A DNA stretch of 64,000 bases from Clostridium punense (GTDB taxonomy: Bacteria > Bacillota > Clostridia > Clostridiales > Clostridiaceae), in contig NZ_JAGGLL010000021.1 of the NCBI RefSeq assembly GCF_017874425.1, forward strand, positions 32,262 to 96,261, written 5' to 3'. The notes beneath the pieces are model-generated. The model was not told where the DNA came from, ran no database searches, and saw only the letters and a program-made list of their open reading frames with translations. Shown here one piece after another: positions 26,849-37,219 of this stretch (positions are counted from its first letter, which is position 1; each line of letters begins with the position of its first letter). The position numbers and the translations under genes were made by a program.

Positions 26849-28558
26849 ATGATTAAAAATTTGAAAATGAGGTTTAAAATATTAACCTTATCTCTAACTG
26901 CTTTTATTTTGATTTTAACTGTGGCTGCAGTAGGTTACATGGATATGACTAATTCTAACCAGGAATTATCCTCATTATATGATAATAATTTATTACCAGT
27001 ACAGTATCTTAACGATAATAGAAACCAAGCTAGAGCTATTGAGGCAGATATATACGCAATAATTTTGAATGTTGGTAATAAGAGTATCCAGGATGAAAAA
27101 TTACAGGACATTCAAAAACGAAGTAAAACTTTTGATGATAATTTTAACAATTACAAAAAAGTAGACCTAGATAAATTTGAAACCGATTTAATTCCTGTAC
27201 TTGAGGAAAACCTTAAAAAATATAGACAGGGCAGGGATGAGACAATTAACTTAGCCTTAGAGGGAAAACAAAGTGAAGCACTAAATAAGTTTAATTCTGT
27301 TCAAACCTATTTAAATGAATTTCAAAAGCATTTAAAAGAATTAGCTGATTATAATATTAAGGTTGCTGAAGATACAGAAGTACATAATGTTGAAAATGCT
27401 AAGTCAGTTACTAAACTTTACATAATTCAAATAATAATTTCATTAATTGTAGGTATTGTTATGTCACGTGCTGTTTCAAATAGTATCGTAAAACCACTAG
27501 TGCTTATAAAGGACTTTGCAAACAGACTTAAAAACTCTGACTTTTCTACTCCTATTGTAATGTCGAGAAAAGATGAATTAGGAGAAATTGGAACTGCACT
27601 TAATGAAGCTCAAAACCAAATGAGCATGGTGATTGGTGAAATTCAAATCTCTGTTAATAATTTAAGCTCTGAAAGTGAGGAACTATCTGCAACAGTAGAG
27701 GAAATGACTGCTAAACTTGAGGAAATTAACTTTGCTACAGAAGAAATTGCTTCAGGAGCACTGGAAACTAGTGCAGGAGCAGAAGAGGTTGCAGCTTCTA
27801 CTGAAGAGGTGGATGCAAGCATTCAAGAACTTTCTTCTCAGGCTTTAGAGGGAAGCAATAAGGCAGAGGGAATAAAGGAAAAAGCAACCCTAGTAAAAAA
27901 GGAAACCAATGATGCTTTTGAAAAAATACAAAGAATTCAATTAGAAAAAGAAGAAAAAATTAAAAATGCCCTTAAAAAAGCCGAAGTAGTTGAAAATATT
28001 AAAATCATGGCAGATGCCATTTCTGGTATTGCAGGCCAAACCAATTTACTTGCACTAAATGCAGCCATTGAAGCTGCAAGAGCTGGGGAGCAAGGCAGGG
28101 GTTTTGCAGTAGTTGCAGAAGAAGTTAGAAAACTTGCTGAGCAATCTTCAGCTGCAGTAATTAAAATTAAAGAAACCATTACAGAAGTTAGAGAAGCCTT
28201 TGATGATTTAAAAGAAAATAGTAATGAAATTCTCTCCTTTATAAACAAGGATATTACAGAGCAATTTGTAAAATTTGTTGAAGTGGGAAATGATTACTTT
28301 GAAAACGCAGATTTCTATGCTAAAATTTCTGAAAACATAGCATCTATGTCTGAGGAGATAACTGCAACTGTGGATCAAGTTAATGGAGCTATTCAAGATA
28401 TGGCCCTAAAAGCACAAGGATCAAGTGAGAACTCTGAAAGCATAAAAGGTGGAATTAATGAAGCTTCAATTGGTATGAATCAAATTTCAGTTGCCGCTCA
28501 AACCCAAGCAGAAATGGCTGAAAAACTAAATGAATTAGTGTCTGGTTTTAAAATCTAA
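26849..28558 (+). CDS. Methyl-accepting chemotaxis protein with four-helix-bundle sensor
   Basis: A 569-residue chemoreceptor. Transmembrane segment 1 covers about residues 10-30, a helical extracytoplasmic 4HB_MCP sensor about 35-185, transmembrane segment 2 about 187-210, and HAMP about 210-262. A cytoplasmic signalling domain follows, whose hairpin tip is [20 protein letters not shown] (about 397-416). It clusters at the cell pole with CheA/CheW and modulates the flagellar motor. The ATG has AAGAAGTGA upstream. It is a single gene ending in a strong terminator. Confidence 0.93.
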   Translation: MIKNLKMRFKILTLSLTAFILILTVAAVGYMDMTNSNQELSSLYDNNLLPVQYLNDNRNQARAIEADIYAIILNVGNKSIQDEKLQDIQKRSKTFDDNFNNYKKVDLDKFETDLIPVLEENLKKYRQGRDETINLALEGKQSEALNKFNSVQTYLNEFQKHLKELADYNIKVAEDTEVHNVENAKSVTKLYIIQIIISLIVGIVMSRAVSNSIVKPLVLIKDFANRLKNSDFSTPIVMSRKDELGEIGTALNEAQNQMSMVIGEIQISVNNLSSESEELSATVEEMTAKLEEINFATEEIASGALETSAGAEEVAASTEEVDASIQELSSQALEGSNKAEGIKEKATLVKKETNDAFEKIQRIQLEKEEKIKNALKKAEVVENIKIMADAISGIAGQTNLLALNAAIEAARAGEQGRGFAVVAEEVRKLAEQSSAAVIKIKETITEVREAFDDLKENSNEILSFINKDITEQFVKFVEVGNDYFENADFYAKISENIASMSEEITATVDQVNGAIQDMALKAQGSSENSESIKGGINEASIGMNQISVAAQTQAEMAEKLNELVSGFKI

Positions 28559-28572
28559 CACATTACTTATTT

Positions 28573-28614
28573 AAGAACTCCATTTATAGATGTCTATAAA
28601 TGGAGTTCTTTTAA
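28573..28614 (+). terminator. Intrinsic terminator of the MCP gene
   Basis: Perfect 18-bp stem AAGAACTCCATTTATAGA/TCTATAAATGGAGTTCTT with a 2-nt centre, then TTTT. It starts 14 bp after the stop. Confidence 0.93.
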
Positions 28615-28841
28615 AATATTTTTAAACATCTTCCTAAAATAAAAACTAGCAGGACTGAAAATAATACTTTATGAAAGTCCTGCTATAAAAAAGATGAGTT
28701 ACATGTTAAGTTTCACAAATTTATTGGACTTTAGAAGTATAAGGGGGTTATTTCGTAGCCTTCTTATGGATTTGAGATCCCCCTATAACATAAGTCCTCC
28801 AAAACCAATTTTATAAAACTTCATTTTACAGTAATGATTTT

Positions 28842-30854
28842 TTATATCTTAAAGTTTTTAATCTCACCCTCTAGTTTCTGTGATAATTGTTCAAGTTCTT
28901 GTGCATATTGAGTAAAGTCATTCATGGTAGCAGTAATTTCCTCTGTAGAAGCTGAAACTTCCTCTGTGGCTGAAGCAGTTTCTTCAGATATTGAAGAGAT
29001 ATTCTCTATTTGTCCAACTATATTTTCCTTTCTTTCTTCAATATTATCTATAAATTCTTGTATCTCACCTACTTTACTATTTAATACAAAAATTCCATTA
29101 ATAATATTATCAAAGATACTCTTAGTTTTCTTCACAACTTCGGTCTGATTGTTTACTGCAATTTCATTTTCCTCCATAGCCTTTACTGCAGCTATGGATT
29201 TATATTGAATTTCACCAATTATTAACTTTATTTCTTCTGCAGAATTTTTAGATTCCTCAGCTAACTTCCTTATTTCATCTGCTACCACTGCAAAGCCTCT
29301 TCCAGATTCACCTGCTCTTGCCGCTTCTATGGATGCGTTCAGTGAAAGTAGATTTGTTTGTTTAGTTATACCAGATATAGACTCAGAAATCGAAGTTATT
29401 TGCTCCATACTTTTATTAACATCCTTCACAAGCTTTCCTACTTCTATAGAAGATATTCTAGTTCCATTGGAAATATCCATCAACTCTTCCACCATTGTAA
29501 GTCCAGAACTACTTAACTTTTCAGTATCTGAAGATATCTGCCCCATATTTCTTGTTGATTTCGATATTGTATCTAACTTTTCAGACAAGTCCTCCATGTC
29601 ATTTGAACTTTGTTGAGTACTTTCTGCTTGTTTAATAGCCCCAACTGTTATTTCATCCATAGCTTGAGCTACCTGCTGTACCGCAGATGTAGTTTGCTCT
29701 GACATATCAGCTAAATTACTTGCAGTTTCTAGCACTGATTTAGAAGCTGAATTAACATTTTTCATTAACCTTGAGATATTTTCTATCATTTTATTGAATG
29801 AGTTTCCTAAGCTTTTAAATTCATCCTTTGACTTGATATCCACACTAACCGTTAAATCACCTAAAGATGCTTTTTCAATAACCTCTTGAACTCGTCTCAC
29901 ATTATTAGAAATACCATTACTAATGAAAATTGATAGTACTGTAGCTATAATACTAACTAAAACCACTGCTGCTAAAATAACAAATAATATTTTATTTGTA
30001 TCTTGTAATAATTCCTCTTGGTTTAAAGTAGCAACGATTTTCCATTCTGTTAAGCTAATTGTTTTATAAACTGCGAAGTTCTTAACTCCATCCAGTTCAT
30101 AATTTGCAAAGCCACTTGATTTAGATATCATCTCACCCCAAAAGCTTTGTTTTTTCATAATATCGGTTCCAATATATTGGGAATTAGGATGAATAATCAT
30201 AATTCCTTCTTTGTCACTAATAGCTATATATCCTTCATTGCCTATTTTAATGCTAGATAAGCTCTCTGTTAATTTCTTAAGAGATATATCCATTCCAACA
30301 ACCCCAACTAACTTGCCATCTTTTTCAACTGCTTTTGATAATGTAACTACGTATTCTTTAGTTGCAGTATCTTTGTAGGGTGGGCTTATTGCTATATCTC
30401 CTTTTTTGTTTACAGCTTCTTTATACCATCCTGTTTCTCTATGATTGTATCCAACTGGAAGATCAACCTGAGGAGAGAGTAACATCCTACCAGCTTCTAA
30501 CCCATAAAATGTGTTTAAGATGCTATTGTCTGTATTTCTTGTGTCTTCCAGGAAAGAATTAATATATTTTTCTGAGTCTGGTACATTACCATAATTGATG
30601 TAATTATAATTAACTGCTAGAATTTCTAAAGGATTTCCCATGGCTGTAAAATAGTTTGTAAGTCCTCTGTCTATTTCATCCATAGTTTGCTCGCTTGTTA
30701 CTTCCAGTTTTTTTAGCAGTATGGAGTGAGCTTGTCTATATGCAAAAATCCCCACTAAAATCAAAGGAATTAAACAAATAGCTAGAAAGCTAGTAATAAG
30801 CTTAAATCTTACAGATTTTAGACCTAATCCTCCCACTGATTTAACCTTTTTCAT
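28842..30854 (-). CDS. Methyl-accepting chemotaxis protein with dCache sensor
   Basis: A 670-residue chemoreceptor with transmembrane segment 1 (about 18-38), a dCache_1 extracellular domain (about 40-285; includes [15 protein letters not shown] and [16 protein letters not shown] stretches), transmembrane segment 2 (about 287-310), HAMP (about 310-362) and a signalling domain with tip [20 protein letters not shown]. Close in architecture to the third MCP at 44317. dCache domains typically bind amino acids or carboxylates. The C-terminal stretch [12 protein letters not shown]...ISSISEE is mirrored in the relic at 33725-33931. Confidence 0.93.
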   Translation of the reverse strand: MKKVKSVGGLGLKSVRFKLITSFLAICLIPLILVGIFAYRQAHSILLKKLEVTSEQTMDEIDRGLTNYFTAMGNPLEILAVNYNYINYGNVPDSEKYINSFLEDTRNTDNSILNTFYGLEAGRMLLSPQVDLPVGYNHRETGWYKEAVNKKGDIAISPPYKDTATKEYVVTLSKAVEKDGKLVGVVGMDISLKKLTESLSSIKIGNEGYIAISDKEGIMIIHPNSQYIGTDIMKKQSFWGEMISKSSGFANYELDGVKNFAVYKTISLTEWKIVATLNQEELLQDTNKILFVILAAVVLVSIIATVLSIFISNGISNNVRRVQEVIEKASLGDLTVSVDIKSKDEFKSLGNSFNKMIENISRLMKNVNSASKSVLETASNLADMSEQTTSAVQQVAQAMDEITVGAIKQAESTQQSSNDMEDLSEKLDTISKSTRNMGQISSDTEKLSSSGLTMVEELMDISNGTRISSIEVGKLVKDVNKSMEQITSISESISGITKQTNLLSLNASIEAARAGESGRGFAVVADEIRKLAEESKNSAEEIKLIIGEIQYKSIAAVKAMEENEIAVNNQTEVVKKTKSIFDNIINGIFVLNSKVGEIQEFIDNIEERKENIVGQIENISSISEETASATEEVSASTEEITATMNDFTQYAQELEQLSQKLEGEIKNFKI

Positions 30855-31284
30855 TTGAATCCACCTCCGTATAAAAAACAGTAAATGAAAATTACTTTAT
30901 TTAAGATAGTTTTTATTAATATAGGATTAAAACTAACCAATAAAAACTCTTTAATCCTTACTTGAAAATTATAATATCAATTAAATAGTTTGAAATTGGG
31001 CTCCAAGTATCATTAATAACTTCCTGCTTCATTCACTACTTCATTTATAACTGATTAAGCTACTTTTTGCTAAAATTCAAAACTTGGAACCCAAAATATA
31101 AGGGGATGAGAAATTACAAGTTTAATTTGAATTTTAATGTCCTAGAGTATAAAAATTATTGATATATCATTCTACGCTCCACAACAAGTGTATTTATCAC
31201 CTTAAATATTGCAATTTAATTTTATTTTTCATTTATTTTTCTGAATATTTCCATAATTTATTCTAACACTTTATTCTCTTTATT
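30855..31284. other. MCP upstream region with long-range inverted repeat
   Basis: TTGGGCTCCAAGT (30996-31008) and ACTTGGAACCCAA (31082-31094) pair with one mismatch around a 73-nt loop, about 140 bp upstream of the MCP start. No known riboswitch consensus (c-di-GMP I or II) was recognised inside. The rest is featureless AT-rich DNA. Confidence 0.5.
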
Positions 31285-31607
31285 TCAATAGTAAAACAAC
31301 ATAAAATAACAAATAACTTTATATTTTCCAATATTAAATCCTTCTTCATTCTCTTCTAAATCCCTGTCAGTTATTACTACAATGGGAATATTTTTATTTC
31401 TATATCCACTGCATACTCAATGCATCTTAATTTATATGCTACTAATACCTGATTTTCCTTGTGAGAAATAGTAAGAAGAACTCTAAATGAACTTTTAAAT
31501 TTATTTAGTTTTATCTGTTGATTCATTAACGAATAATTATGATATCTAGATTTATCAATATTATTAGCATATTCTAAAGAAAAATCAAGTAAACTTATCC
31601 CCATCAA
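31285..31607 (-). pseudogene. Frameshifted small gene of unknown family
   Basis: One frame reads MMGISLLDFSLEYANNIDKS and on to LVAYKLRCIEYAVDIEIKIF before a stop. A second frame then continues with the protein-like SGYRNKNIPIVVITDRDLEE, then NEEGFNIGKYKVICY. The two halves join naturally through a frameshift near 31400. I do not recognise the family. There is no neighbour in an operon. Confidence 0.4.
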
Positions 31608-31985
31608 TATACTACTTACACTCTAATTATAGTTGTCACAAAGTGATCCAGGTGAAATTTAATCCATACAACATTTACCACAAATAATATAAAAGCCTGC
31701 ATTCTTCTTTAAATAACTATTTAATTATAGCCACTTGAAGATTTGCAGACTTATTTATATCATATTTTACCTTTATTACTTTTAAGGTTTTATTAGATGT
31801 TAATTTTGCATCCTATTTTGAGTTTGTTAATAATGATAAAAATCAATTGGAAATTTTATAAAAGTACTACAGGTCACCCAAATTTTTCATAGAAAACAAA
31901 ATATTAAAGAAGAAATAAAGAACTTTTATAATAAGCTTAATAAGCCAATTTTATTCGGCGAACTCGGTTTTTCCTATTACAGTAA
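31608..31985. other. Non-coding gap before the HD-GYP gene
   Basis: About 378 bp with no intact frame. No terminator or operator is clear. Confidence 0.45.
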
Positions 31986-33692
31986 TTACTCTTTTTCTCC
32001 ATATAAGATACTGATTTTTTCAAAATCCTTTTCAAGAATCTGAAGGCATGTCATCAACTTATCTGAAAACTTTCCACACTCACCATTTAATATCATCTGA
32101 ATTGCTTCATTATGGTGAAAAGCTCTTTTATATGGGCGTTTTTCTATCAGAGCATCATAAACATCTGCTAAAGCTACTATCTGGGCACAGGGCGGTATTT
32201 CATTCTCAAGTAAACCATCCGGATACCCTCTTCCATCAGCCCTCTCATGATGATAACGGCATATGTCATGTCCAAATTGTGCAAGTTCAGGATCGTATTT
32301 TTCTAATATCCTATGACACAATTCATCCCCAATAGTAGTATGAGTTTTCATTATTTCAAACTCTTCTTTTGTTAGCTTTCCTGGCTTCAATAAAATACTA
32401 TCAGGTATACCTATTTTCCCAATATCATGCAATGCAGAAGCTTTGCAAAGTAAATCTATTTTATCTAAGCATACTCCAAACACCTCTGGATAAAGTTCCG
32501 CTGCTTTTTCAGTTAGTAAATATGTATATTCTTTTATCCTTTTTATATGCTGACCAGATTCTAAGTCTCTAAACTCAACAATGTCTGCAAGATTATCAAT
32601 AATTGTAATATTAAGCTTTTTTAACTTTTCGCTTTGAAACTCAATGTTTTCTGTCTTTTCTTTAATAATCTCCTCTAGCTTATTTCGATGTACAATCAAT
32701 TCACGCTCTGCACTTTCAGCTCTTTCTTTTAACCTTACAGCTTTATTCCTTTTTATATAATAAAATGTAATAGCTGAATTCAATGATATAAAAGAAAAAA
32801 CATATATACTAATTAACAGAATTCCATAAGCATAAGTATTGCTATTTATTACCTTTCTATCAACCACATATACTACACGCCAATTTGATTCTGTAGCTTT
32901 ATATACAAGGGAATATTCATATCCCTCATTGTAAAGTTCTATAACTCCTGACTTTTTATCAAATACTTCCTTTAAATATGGTTCTATATATTCATAATTA
33001 TTCATTGTTCTATCGAAGATAGACTTTCCTATCATGGTAGTATCACTATGTGCTACGAAGTTTCCGTCTTCATCCAAAATGAATCCTTTTTCTATAAAGC
33101 TTTCTTTGCTGATAGTGTTATTTATTATTTCGTTTATTTTATTCTGACTTAGATCAAGTCCAACTACACAATGCTCAGTGCCTTTCACCTTCTTAGAAAT
33201 AGTTACTGTCACTTCATCAGTTAGTATATCTTTATAAGGCTTAGTAGTTACTAAATCACCACTAATTATTGCCAATTCATACCAATCTCGATCTTTAGGG
33301 CTAAAATCTTCATATCTATCATCTATAGTACTAACTATTTTATCGTCATATGCAATATACAAATTTGGAAAAAGGTCTGTATTACGACTTATCATTTGGA
33401 AACTTTCTAAAATTAGTTGCTTAACATTCATTTGATTTTCAGAAATATCTTCTATATATCTATAATCTCTTTCAATAAAATTGATAATATTTTCTCCAAA
33501 AAAAACTATATTATCTAACTCATTAACTGTTTCCGCACATTTAGAAATCCCCTTCTCCACATTCTTTTGGCTCACTTCATTTTCAAATAATCTACTTCCT
33601 CCTAACGCAATCATTAATAAAGCAGAATTTAAAAAAATTATAATTAGTACAAATAAGTAATGCCTTTTTATAAAGTCTTCTATTTCATGCAA
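31986..33692 (-). CDS. Cache sensor / HD-GYP cyclic-di-GMP phosphodiesterase
   Basis: A 568-residue membrane protein: transmembrane segment 1 (about 12-32), extracytoplasmic Cache-like domain (about 35-285, with SPKDRDWYELA and VSKKVKGTEHCVVGLDLS-like strands), transmembrane segment 2 (about 288-312), coiled coil (about 318-365) and HD-GYP domain (about 368-560). Catalytic residues are present: HDIGKIGIPD (about 430), HTTIGDELC, and YHHERADGRGYPDGL (about 480-494). It would hydrolyse c-di-GMP, opposing the GGDEF protein at 17.7 kb. The start is close to a GGGAGGTGA site. Confidence 0.93.
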   Translation of the reverse strand: MHEIEDFIKRHYLFVLIIIFLNSALLMIALGGSRLFENEVSQKNVEKGISKCAETVNELDNIVFFGENIINFIERDYRYIEDISENQMNVKQLILESFQMISRNTDLFPNLYIAYDDKIVSTIDDRYEDFSPKDRDWYELAIISGDLVTTKPYKDILTDEVTVTISKKVKGTEHCVVGLDLSQNKINEIINNTISKESFIEKGFILDEDGNFVAHSDTTMIGKSIFDRTMNNYEYIEPYLKEVFDKKSGVIELYNEGYEYSLVYKATESNWRVVYVVDRKVINSNTYAYGILLISIYVFSFISLNSAITFYYIKRNKAVRLKERAESAERELIVHRNKLEEIIKEKTENIEFQSEKLKKLNITIIDNLADIVEFRDLESGQHIKRIKEYTYLLTEKAAELYPEVFGVCLDKIDLLCKASALHDIGKIGIPDSILLKPGKLTKEEFEIMKTHTTIGDELCHRILEKYDPELAQFGHDICRYHHERADGRGYPDGLLENEIPPCAQIVALADVYDALIEKRPYKRAFHHNEAIQMILNGECGKFSDKLMTCLQILEKDFEKISILYGEKE

Positions 33693-33724
33693 TTAAATCA
33701 CCTCCCATATCTTTAATTAATCTT

Positions 33725-33931
33725 TTAAAGGATATCTATTAGATAATAGTGAAACTCTTCGGATATAGAAGAAATATTTTCAATTTGACCTCCTATATTT
33801 TCTTTTTTCTCTTCAATATTATCTATAAATGCTTGTACCTCTACTGCTTTATTCTTTAGAATAAAAATATCACTATCTTTATTATCGAACACTTCTTTAG
33901 TTTTATTTACTACTTTAGTTAGGTTATTAAC
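33725..33931 (-). pseudogene. Fragment of a methyl-accepting chemotaxis protein
   Basis: The minus strand encodes VNNLTKVVNKTKEVFDNKDS, then VEVQAFIDNIEEKKENIGGQ and [10 protein letters not shown]. This is close to residues about 555-625 of the MCP at 28842 ([17 protein letters not shown]...[28 protein letters not shown]). It lacks the sensor, the HAMP domain and the signalling tip. Confidence 0.85.
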
Positions 33932-34190
33932 ATCAAATTACTTGTAATTTGTAATATAAAAATAGACACCTGTCAATTACTTCAGATGTCATTACTATAA
34001 AGTGAAATATAACCGTAATTCTATTTTATGTTAATAAGGTAATTATATCATTTTCTATATTTTTACACAACACTTCAATTTTAGACATTTTTCCTTTATT
34101 TATTCAACATTTTTTGACTTTCTCGTGGTAAATAAGAAGGTTTTTAACCAAAGCACCCAATAGTGTCAGCAGTGCTTCAATAAGCGCAAA

Positions 34191-34248
34191 ATAAAAGAGG
34201 GTATTTTAAAGGAGTTTTTGAAACCACTCTAAAAATACCCTCTTTTGT
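34191..34248 (-). terminator. Terminator of hcp
   Basis: AAAAGAGGGTATTTT pairs with AAAAATACCCTCTTTT around a 23-nt loop with T-runs on both sides, about 70 bp past the hcp stop. Confidence 0.8.
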
Positions 34249-34318
34249 ATATAGTAAGTATTTACATCAATGTTATTAGTTAAGTTCCTCTCTAGTCTTT
34301 CTAGCTGTTATGAGGATC

Positions 34319-35965
34319 TTATTTTAAGGAATTTCCCAAATCTTCCTCTGCAGTGCTAATAGGTTTAATTCCAAAAGTATCTACTAGGAATTGTAACACG
34401 TTTGGAGTAATAAATGCTGGAAGGCTTGGTCCTAAATACATGCCTTTTACTCCAAGATATAGTAATGCCAATAGATCTGCTACCGCCTTTTGCTCATACC
34501 AAGAAAGCACTATAGTTAGTGGTAATGAGTTTATGTCTGTTTCAAAAGCATCAGCAAGCGCTAATGCAATTCTTACTGCTGAATAAGCATCATTACATTG
34601 ACCTACATCTAATAATCTTGGAAGTCCAGCAACAGTTCCAAAATCAAGTTTATTGAATCTGTACTTACCACAAGCTAAAGTTAAAATTACACAATCCTCT
34701 GGCACTTTTTCTGCAAATTCAGTGTAGTAGTTTCTTCCTGGTTTTGCTCCATCACAGCCACCTATTAAGAAGAAATGTCTTAGTTTGCCTTCTTTAACTG
34801 CATCAATTATTGCTCCTGCATGACTTAAAGTTGCCTTATGTCCAAAACCAACTAAGATTTCTTTTACCTCTTCCTCCTGTTCAAAACCACCAAGTTCTAG
34901 GGCTTTGTTTATGATTTCTGAGAAATCTTTATGCCCATTTTCATCTTTAGCTATATGTTTTACATTATCCCAACCAACTACACTAGTTGAGAAAATTCTA
35001 TCTCTATAAGAATCTCTTGGCTTCATCATGCAGTTTGTTGTCATTAAAATACAACCTGGTATACCATCAAATTCTTTTTGTTGATTTTGCCATGCACTTC
35101 CGAAGTTTCCAACTAAGTGGGAGTACTTATTAAGCTCTGGATAACCATGAGATGGTAACATTTCTCCATGAGTATAAATATTAATTCCTTTGCCTTGTGT
35201 TTGTTCTAATAACATTTCTAAATCTCTTAAGTCATGGCCAGAAACTATTATGAAAGGTCCTTTTTTAATATTAACATTTACTTTTGTTGGTGTTGGAGAA
35301 TTGTATTTTTCATTATTCCCCTTGTCAAGAACTTCCATTACCTTAACACTTTTCTCTCCAGTTTCTAATAAAACTTTTATTAAATCTTGAAGACTTAAAC
35401 TGTCATCAGTAAGGGCTTCTAGAGCTTTGAAATAAAACTCGTCCACTTCATCACTTATATAATTTATGAATCTAGCTTGGTGAGCATAAGCTGCTATACC
35501 CTTTAATCCGTACTTTATAGTTTCTCTAACTGAACGAATATCTGCATCTAAATCTTGGTTATACATTATTCCAGCCTTTTTAGCATCTTCAAGAATTTCT
35601 TCTTTGGTGTTACTTAAATTATAAAGTGCTTCTTCTCTATCTAAATTCTCACCATTTAACTTATTTCTTAATTCCTCTTTTACTTGTTGAGATTTCTCAA
35701 GGGCTCTCATATGAGCTTCAGGGTCAAAGTTTACATTTGTTAAAGTCATAAATAAAGAATCTTCAACAAAAGAAACTATGTGTTTAGATATTTTTTCTCC
35801 TTTTCCAATAAGCTTCATTGCATATATGCTTATGCCCTTTAATTGATAGATTAATAAATCCTGCATTGCTGCAATTTCTGGTGTCTTTCCACAAACTCCG
35901 ATTTTAGTGCAGCCTTTTCCTCCTGCTGTCTGTTCACATTGATAACAAAACATTAACTGTTCCAT
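34319..35965 (-). CDS. hcp: Hybrid-cluster protein (hydroxylamine reductase / NO-detoxifying Hcp)
   Basis: A 548-residue Fe-S protein. The N-terminal cysteine set C7-x2-C10-x8-C19-x5-C25 (CYQCEQT...GCTKIGVC) binds the [4Fe-4S] cluster. Hybrid-cluster ligands are seen in SHGYPELNKY, GIPGCILMTTNCMM, GGCDGAKPGRNYYTEF, LTLACGKYRFN and VGQCNDAYSAV. The cysteine spacing is that of class I/anaerobe proteins. It reduces NO or hydroxylamine in the cytoplasm. A TTGAT-N4-ATCAC palindrome lies 170 bp upstream, and redox genes follow on the other strand. Confidence 0.96.
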   Translation of the reverse strand: MEQLMFCYQCEQTAGGKGCTKIGVCGKTPEIAAMQDLLIYQLKGISIYAMKLIGKGEKISKHIVSFVEDSLFMTLTNVNFDPEAHMRALEKSQQVKEELRNKLNGENLDREEALYNLSNTKEEILEDAKKAGIMYNQDLDADIRSVRETIKYGLKGIAAYAHQARFINYISDEVDEFYFKALEALTDDSLSLQDLIKVLLETGEKSVKVMEVLDKGNNEKYNSPTPTKVNVNIKKGPFIIVSGHDLRDLEMLLEQTQGKGINIYTHGEMLPSHGYPELNKYSHLVGNFGSAWQNQQKEFDGIPGCILMTTNCMMKPRDSYRDRIFSTSVVGWDNVKHIAKDENGHKDFSEIINKALELGGFEQEEEVKEILVGFGHKATLSHAGAIIDAVKEGKLRHFFLIGGCDGAKPGRNYYTEFAEKVPEDCVILTLACGKYRFNKLDFGTVAGLPRLLDVGQCNDAYSAVRIALALADAFETDINSLPLTIVLSWYEQKAVADLLALLYLGVKGMYLGPSLPAFITPNVLQFLVDTFGIKPISTAEEDLGNSLK

Positions 35966-36130
35966 AGGTTGTCCCCCTTTAGAATTATTTCTATCTTTTT
36001 AAATACTCAACTACGAATTGGTACATTGAGATGATTTATATAATATTTTACATAATATTCTACATTTTTGCAATATTTTTAAATATTTTTTCTGAAATAT
36101 TGTTTTATATTAAAATTTATTTTGTTGAAT

Positions 36131-36144
36131 TTGATTTAAATCAC
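36131..36144. promoter_or_regulatory. FNR/CRP-type palindrome upstream of hcp
   Basis: TTGATTTAAATCAC matches the FNR consensus TTGAT-N4-ATCAA at 9 of 10 specified positions. It lies between hcp (leftward) and the hemerythrin remnant/DUF2249 genes (rightward). A CRP/FNR-family nitrosative-stress regulator is the likely reader. Confidence 0.5.
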
Positions 36145-36256
36145 ATTAATCTTCTTAAATTCCTTATACAATTAATACATAGTTAGGAACAAAGCTTAAT
36201 TAAAAAGCTTTAAAGTTTAGAAGTTTTACTACTTAAATGAAACTTCAAAGTATCTT

Positions 36257-36457
36257 GTGTTTCAATTAAGAGACCACATTTATAAAGAAATTTATATTTT
36301 ATACCCTTCAGCTATAGATGCAATAAAGGAAAATGAAATTTGGAAGGACATGAAAGAAAAGTGTGACCTTATTGGATACTGCCCCTTCACTCAAGAAATA
36401 AAAGGAGATGTTAGCTATGTCACAATTTGCTGCACAAGTAGATGCAAGAAAATATGA
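36257..36457 (+). pseudogene. C-terminal remnant of a hemerythrin-like (HHE) protein
   Basis: The frame carries LRDHIYKEIYILYPSAIDAI and then EIWKDMKEKCDLIGYCPFTQ, the last helix-turn-helix of a DUF438/hemerythrin HHE protein (H..KE..iLyP.A). The N-terminal helices with the other iron-ligand histidines are absent. The only possible start is a GTG without a ribosome-binding site, so this is a truncated gene. It overlaps the start of the DUF2249 gene. Confidence 0.6.
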
Positions 36458-36653
36458 GCCAAAGGATAAACACGCTGTCATTTTTAGAACCTTTTTCGAC
36501 TTAAAAAAAGGTGAAGTAATGGAATTAGTAAATGACCATGATCCAAGGCCACTACACTATCAATTTTTAGCAGAACTAGATGGTACCTTTACTTGGGAAT
36601 ACCTAGAGCAAGGACCTGAGGTTTGGAGAGTTGCAATAGGAAAGGTATCATAA
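36417..36653 (+). CDS. DUF2249 domain protein
   Basis: A 78-residue protein starting MSQFAAQVDARKYEPKDKHA. The central FDLKKGEVMELVNDHDPRPL and terminal TFTWEYLEQGPEVWRVAIGK are the DUF2249 signature. The family is TusA-like in fold and often sits beside hemerythrins, Hcp and NO-handling genes, as here. Function is unknown. AAAGGAGATG 6 nt upstream picks the ATG at 36417 over the in-frame ATG three codons earlier. Confidence 0.9.
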   Translation: MSQFAAQVDARKYEPKDKHAVIFRTFFDLKKGEVMELVNDHDPRPLHYQFLAELDGTFTWEYLEQGPEVWRVAIGKVS

Positions 36654-36702
36654 ATTAAAATTAGATTGTATGATTAAAATTTAATAAACCCAAAATGTAA
36701 AT

Positions 36703-36766
36703 AAGTCTGTAAGTACTTTAAGTCTTCTATTAAAATAGTGACTTTAAAGTATCTACAGACTCTTTT
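36703..36766 (+). terminator. Terminator after the DUF2249 gene
   Basis: AAGTCTGT...ACTTTAAGTC pairs with GACTTTAAAGT...ACAGACT, followed by CTTTTATTTT, 50 bp beyond the stop. Confidence 0.8.
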
Positions 36767-36923
36767 ATTTTAGAAAACCAAATTCAAGACCTAAGTTATA
36801 CATTACGCCTATCTTGGTTCTCTTAAAGCTTTTTGAAGATGAATAAGATAAACCTTCATCATGGAAGCCTAAATTAATAAGTATTACCTAAAATGAGCCT
36901 TAGCTTCATTATAATCAAAAACA

Positions 36924-37175
36924 CTATAACAGTATGATTCTAACCCTACTATTATATTTCTTAAATAATTTTATTGTTTCACTTAAGTTACAATTGTCAA
37001 TTGAAGTTTCATAAATAATAATGTCTGGATAATACTCTTTAACTTTACTTATGGCTTCCAGAGAATTTTTAGCTACATAAACTAAATTGATTTTTTCTTT
37101 AAACACTACACTAACTATTGAATTATGGACTACCTCTAGATCTCCAATTAACATCACTCTATCCAAATCAATCAC
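36924..37175 (-). CDS. Short receiver-domain-like protein lacking the phosphoacceptor
   Basis: An 83-residue product resembles the first three strands of a response-regulator receiver: RVMLIGDLEVVHNSI, then VYVAKNSLEAISKVKEYYPD and IIIYETSI. The usual PDxxxxD acceptor position reads PDIIIYE, so Glu replaces Asp, and the last two strands/helices are missing. It may be a gene fragment. The GTG start lacks a convincing ribosome-binding site. It precedes no other gene on its strand. Confidence 0.4.
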   Translation of the reverse strand: MIDLDRVMLIGDLEVVHNSIVSVVFKEKINLVYVAKNSLEAISKVKEYYPDIIIYETSIDNCNLSETIKLFKKYNSRVRIILL

Positions 37176-37219
37176 CCAATTTAATTGTAACCCATATTGG
37201 TTTTTTCGACAATGTTATT

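Larger units (their letters stand above)
33693..34318. other. Region with MCP relic and hcp terminator
   Basis: Besides the chemoreceptor fragment at 33725-33931 and the terminator at 34191-34248, I see nothing recognisable in this 626-bp interval. Confidence 0.55.
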
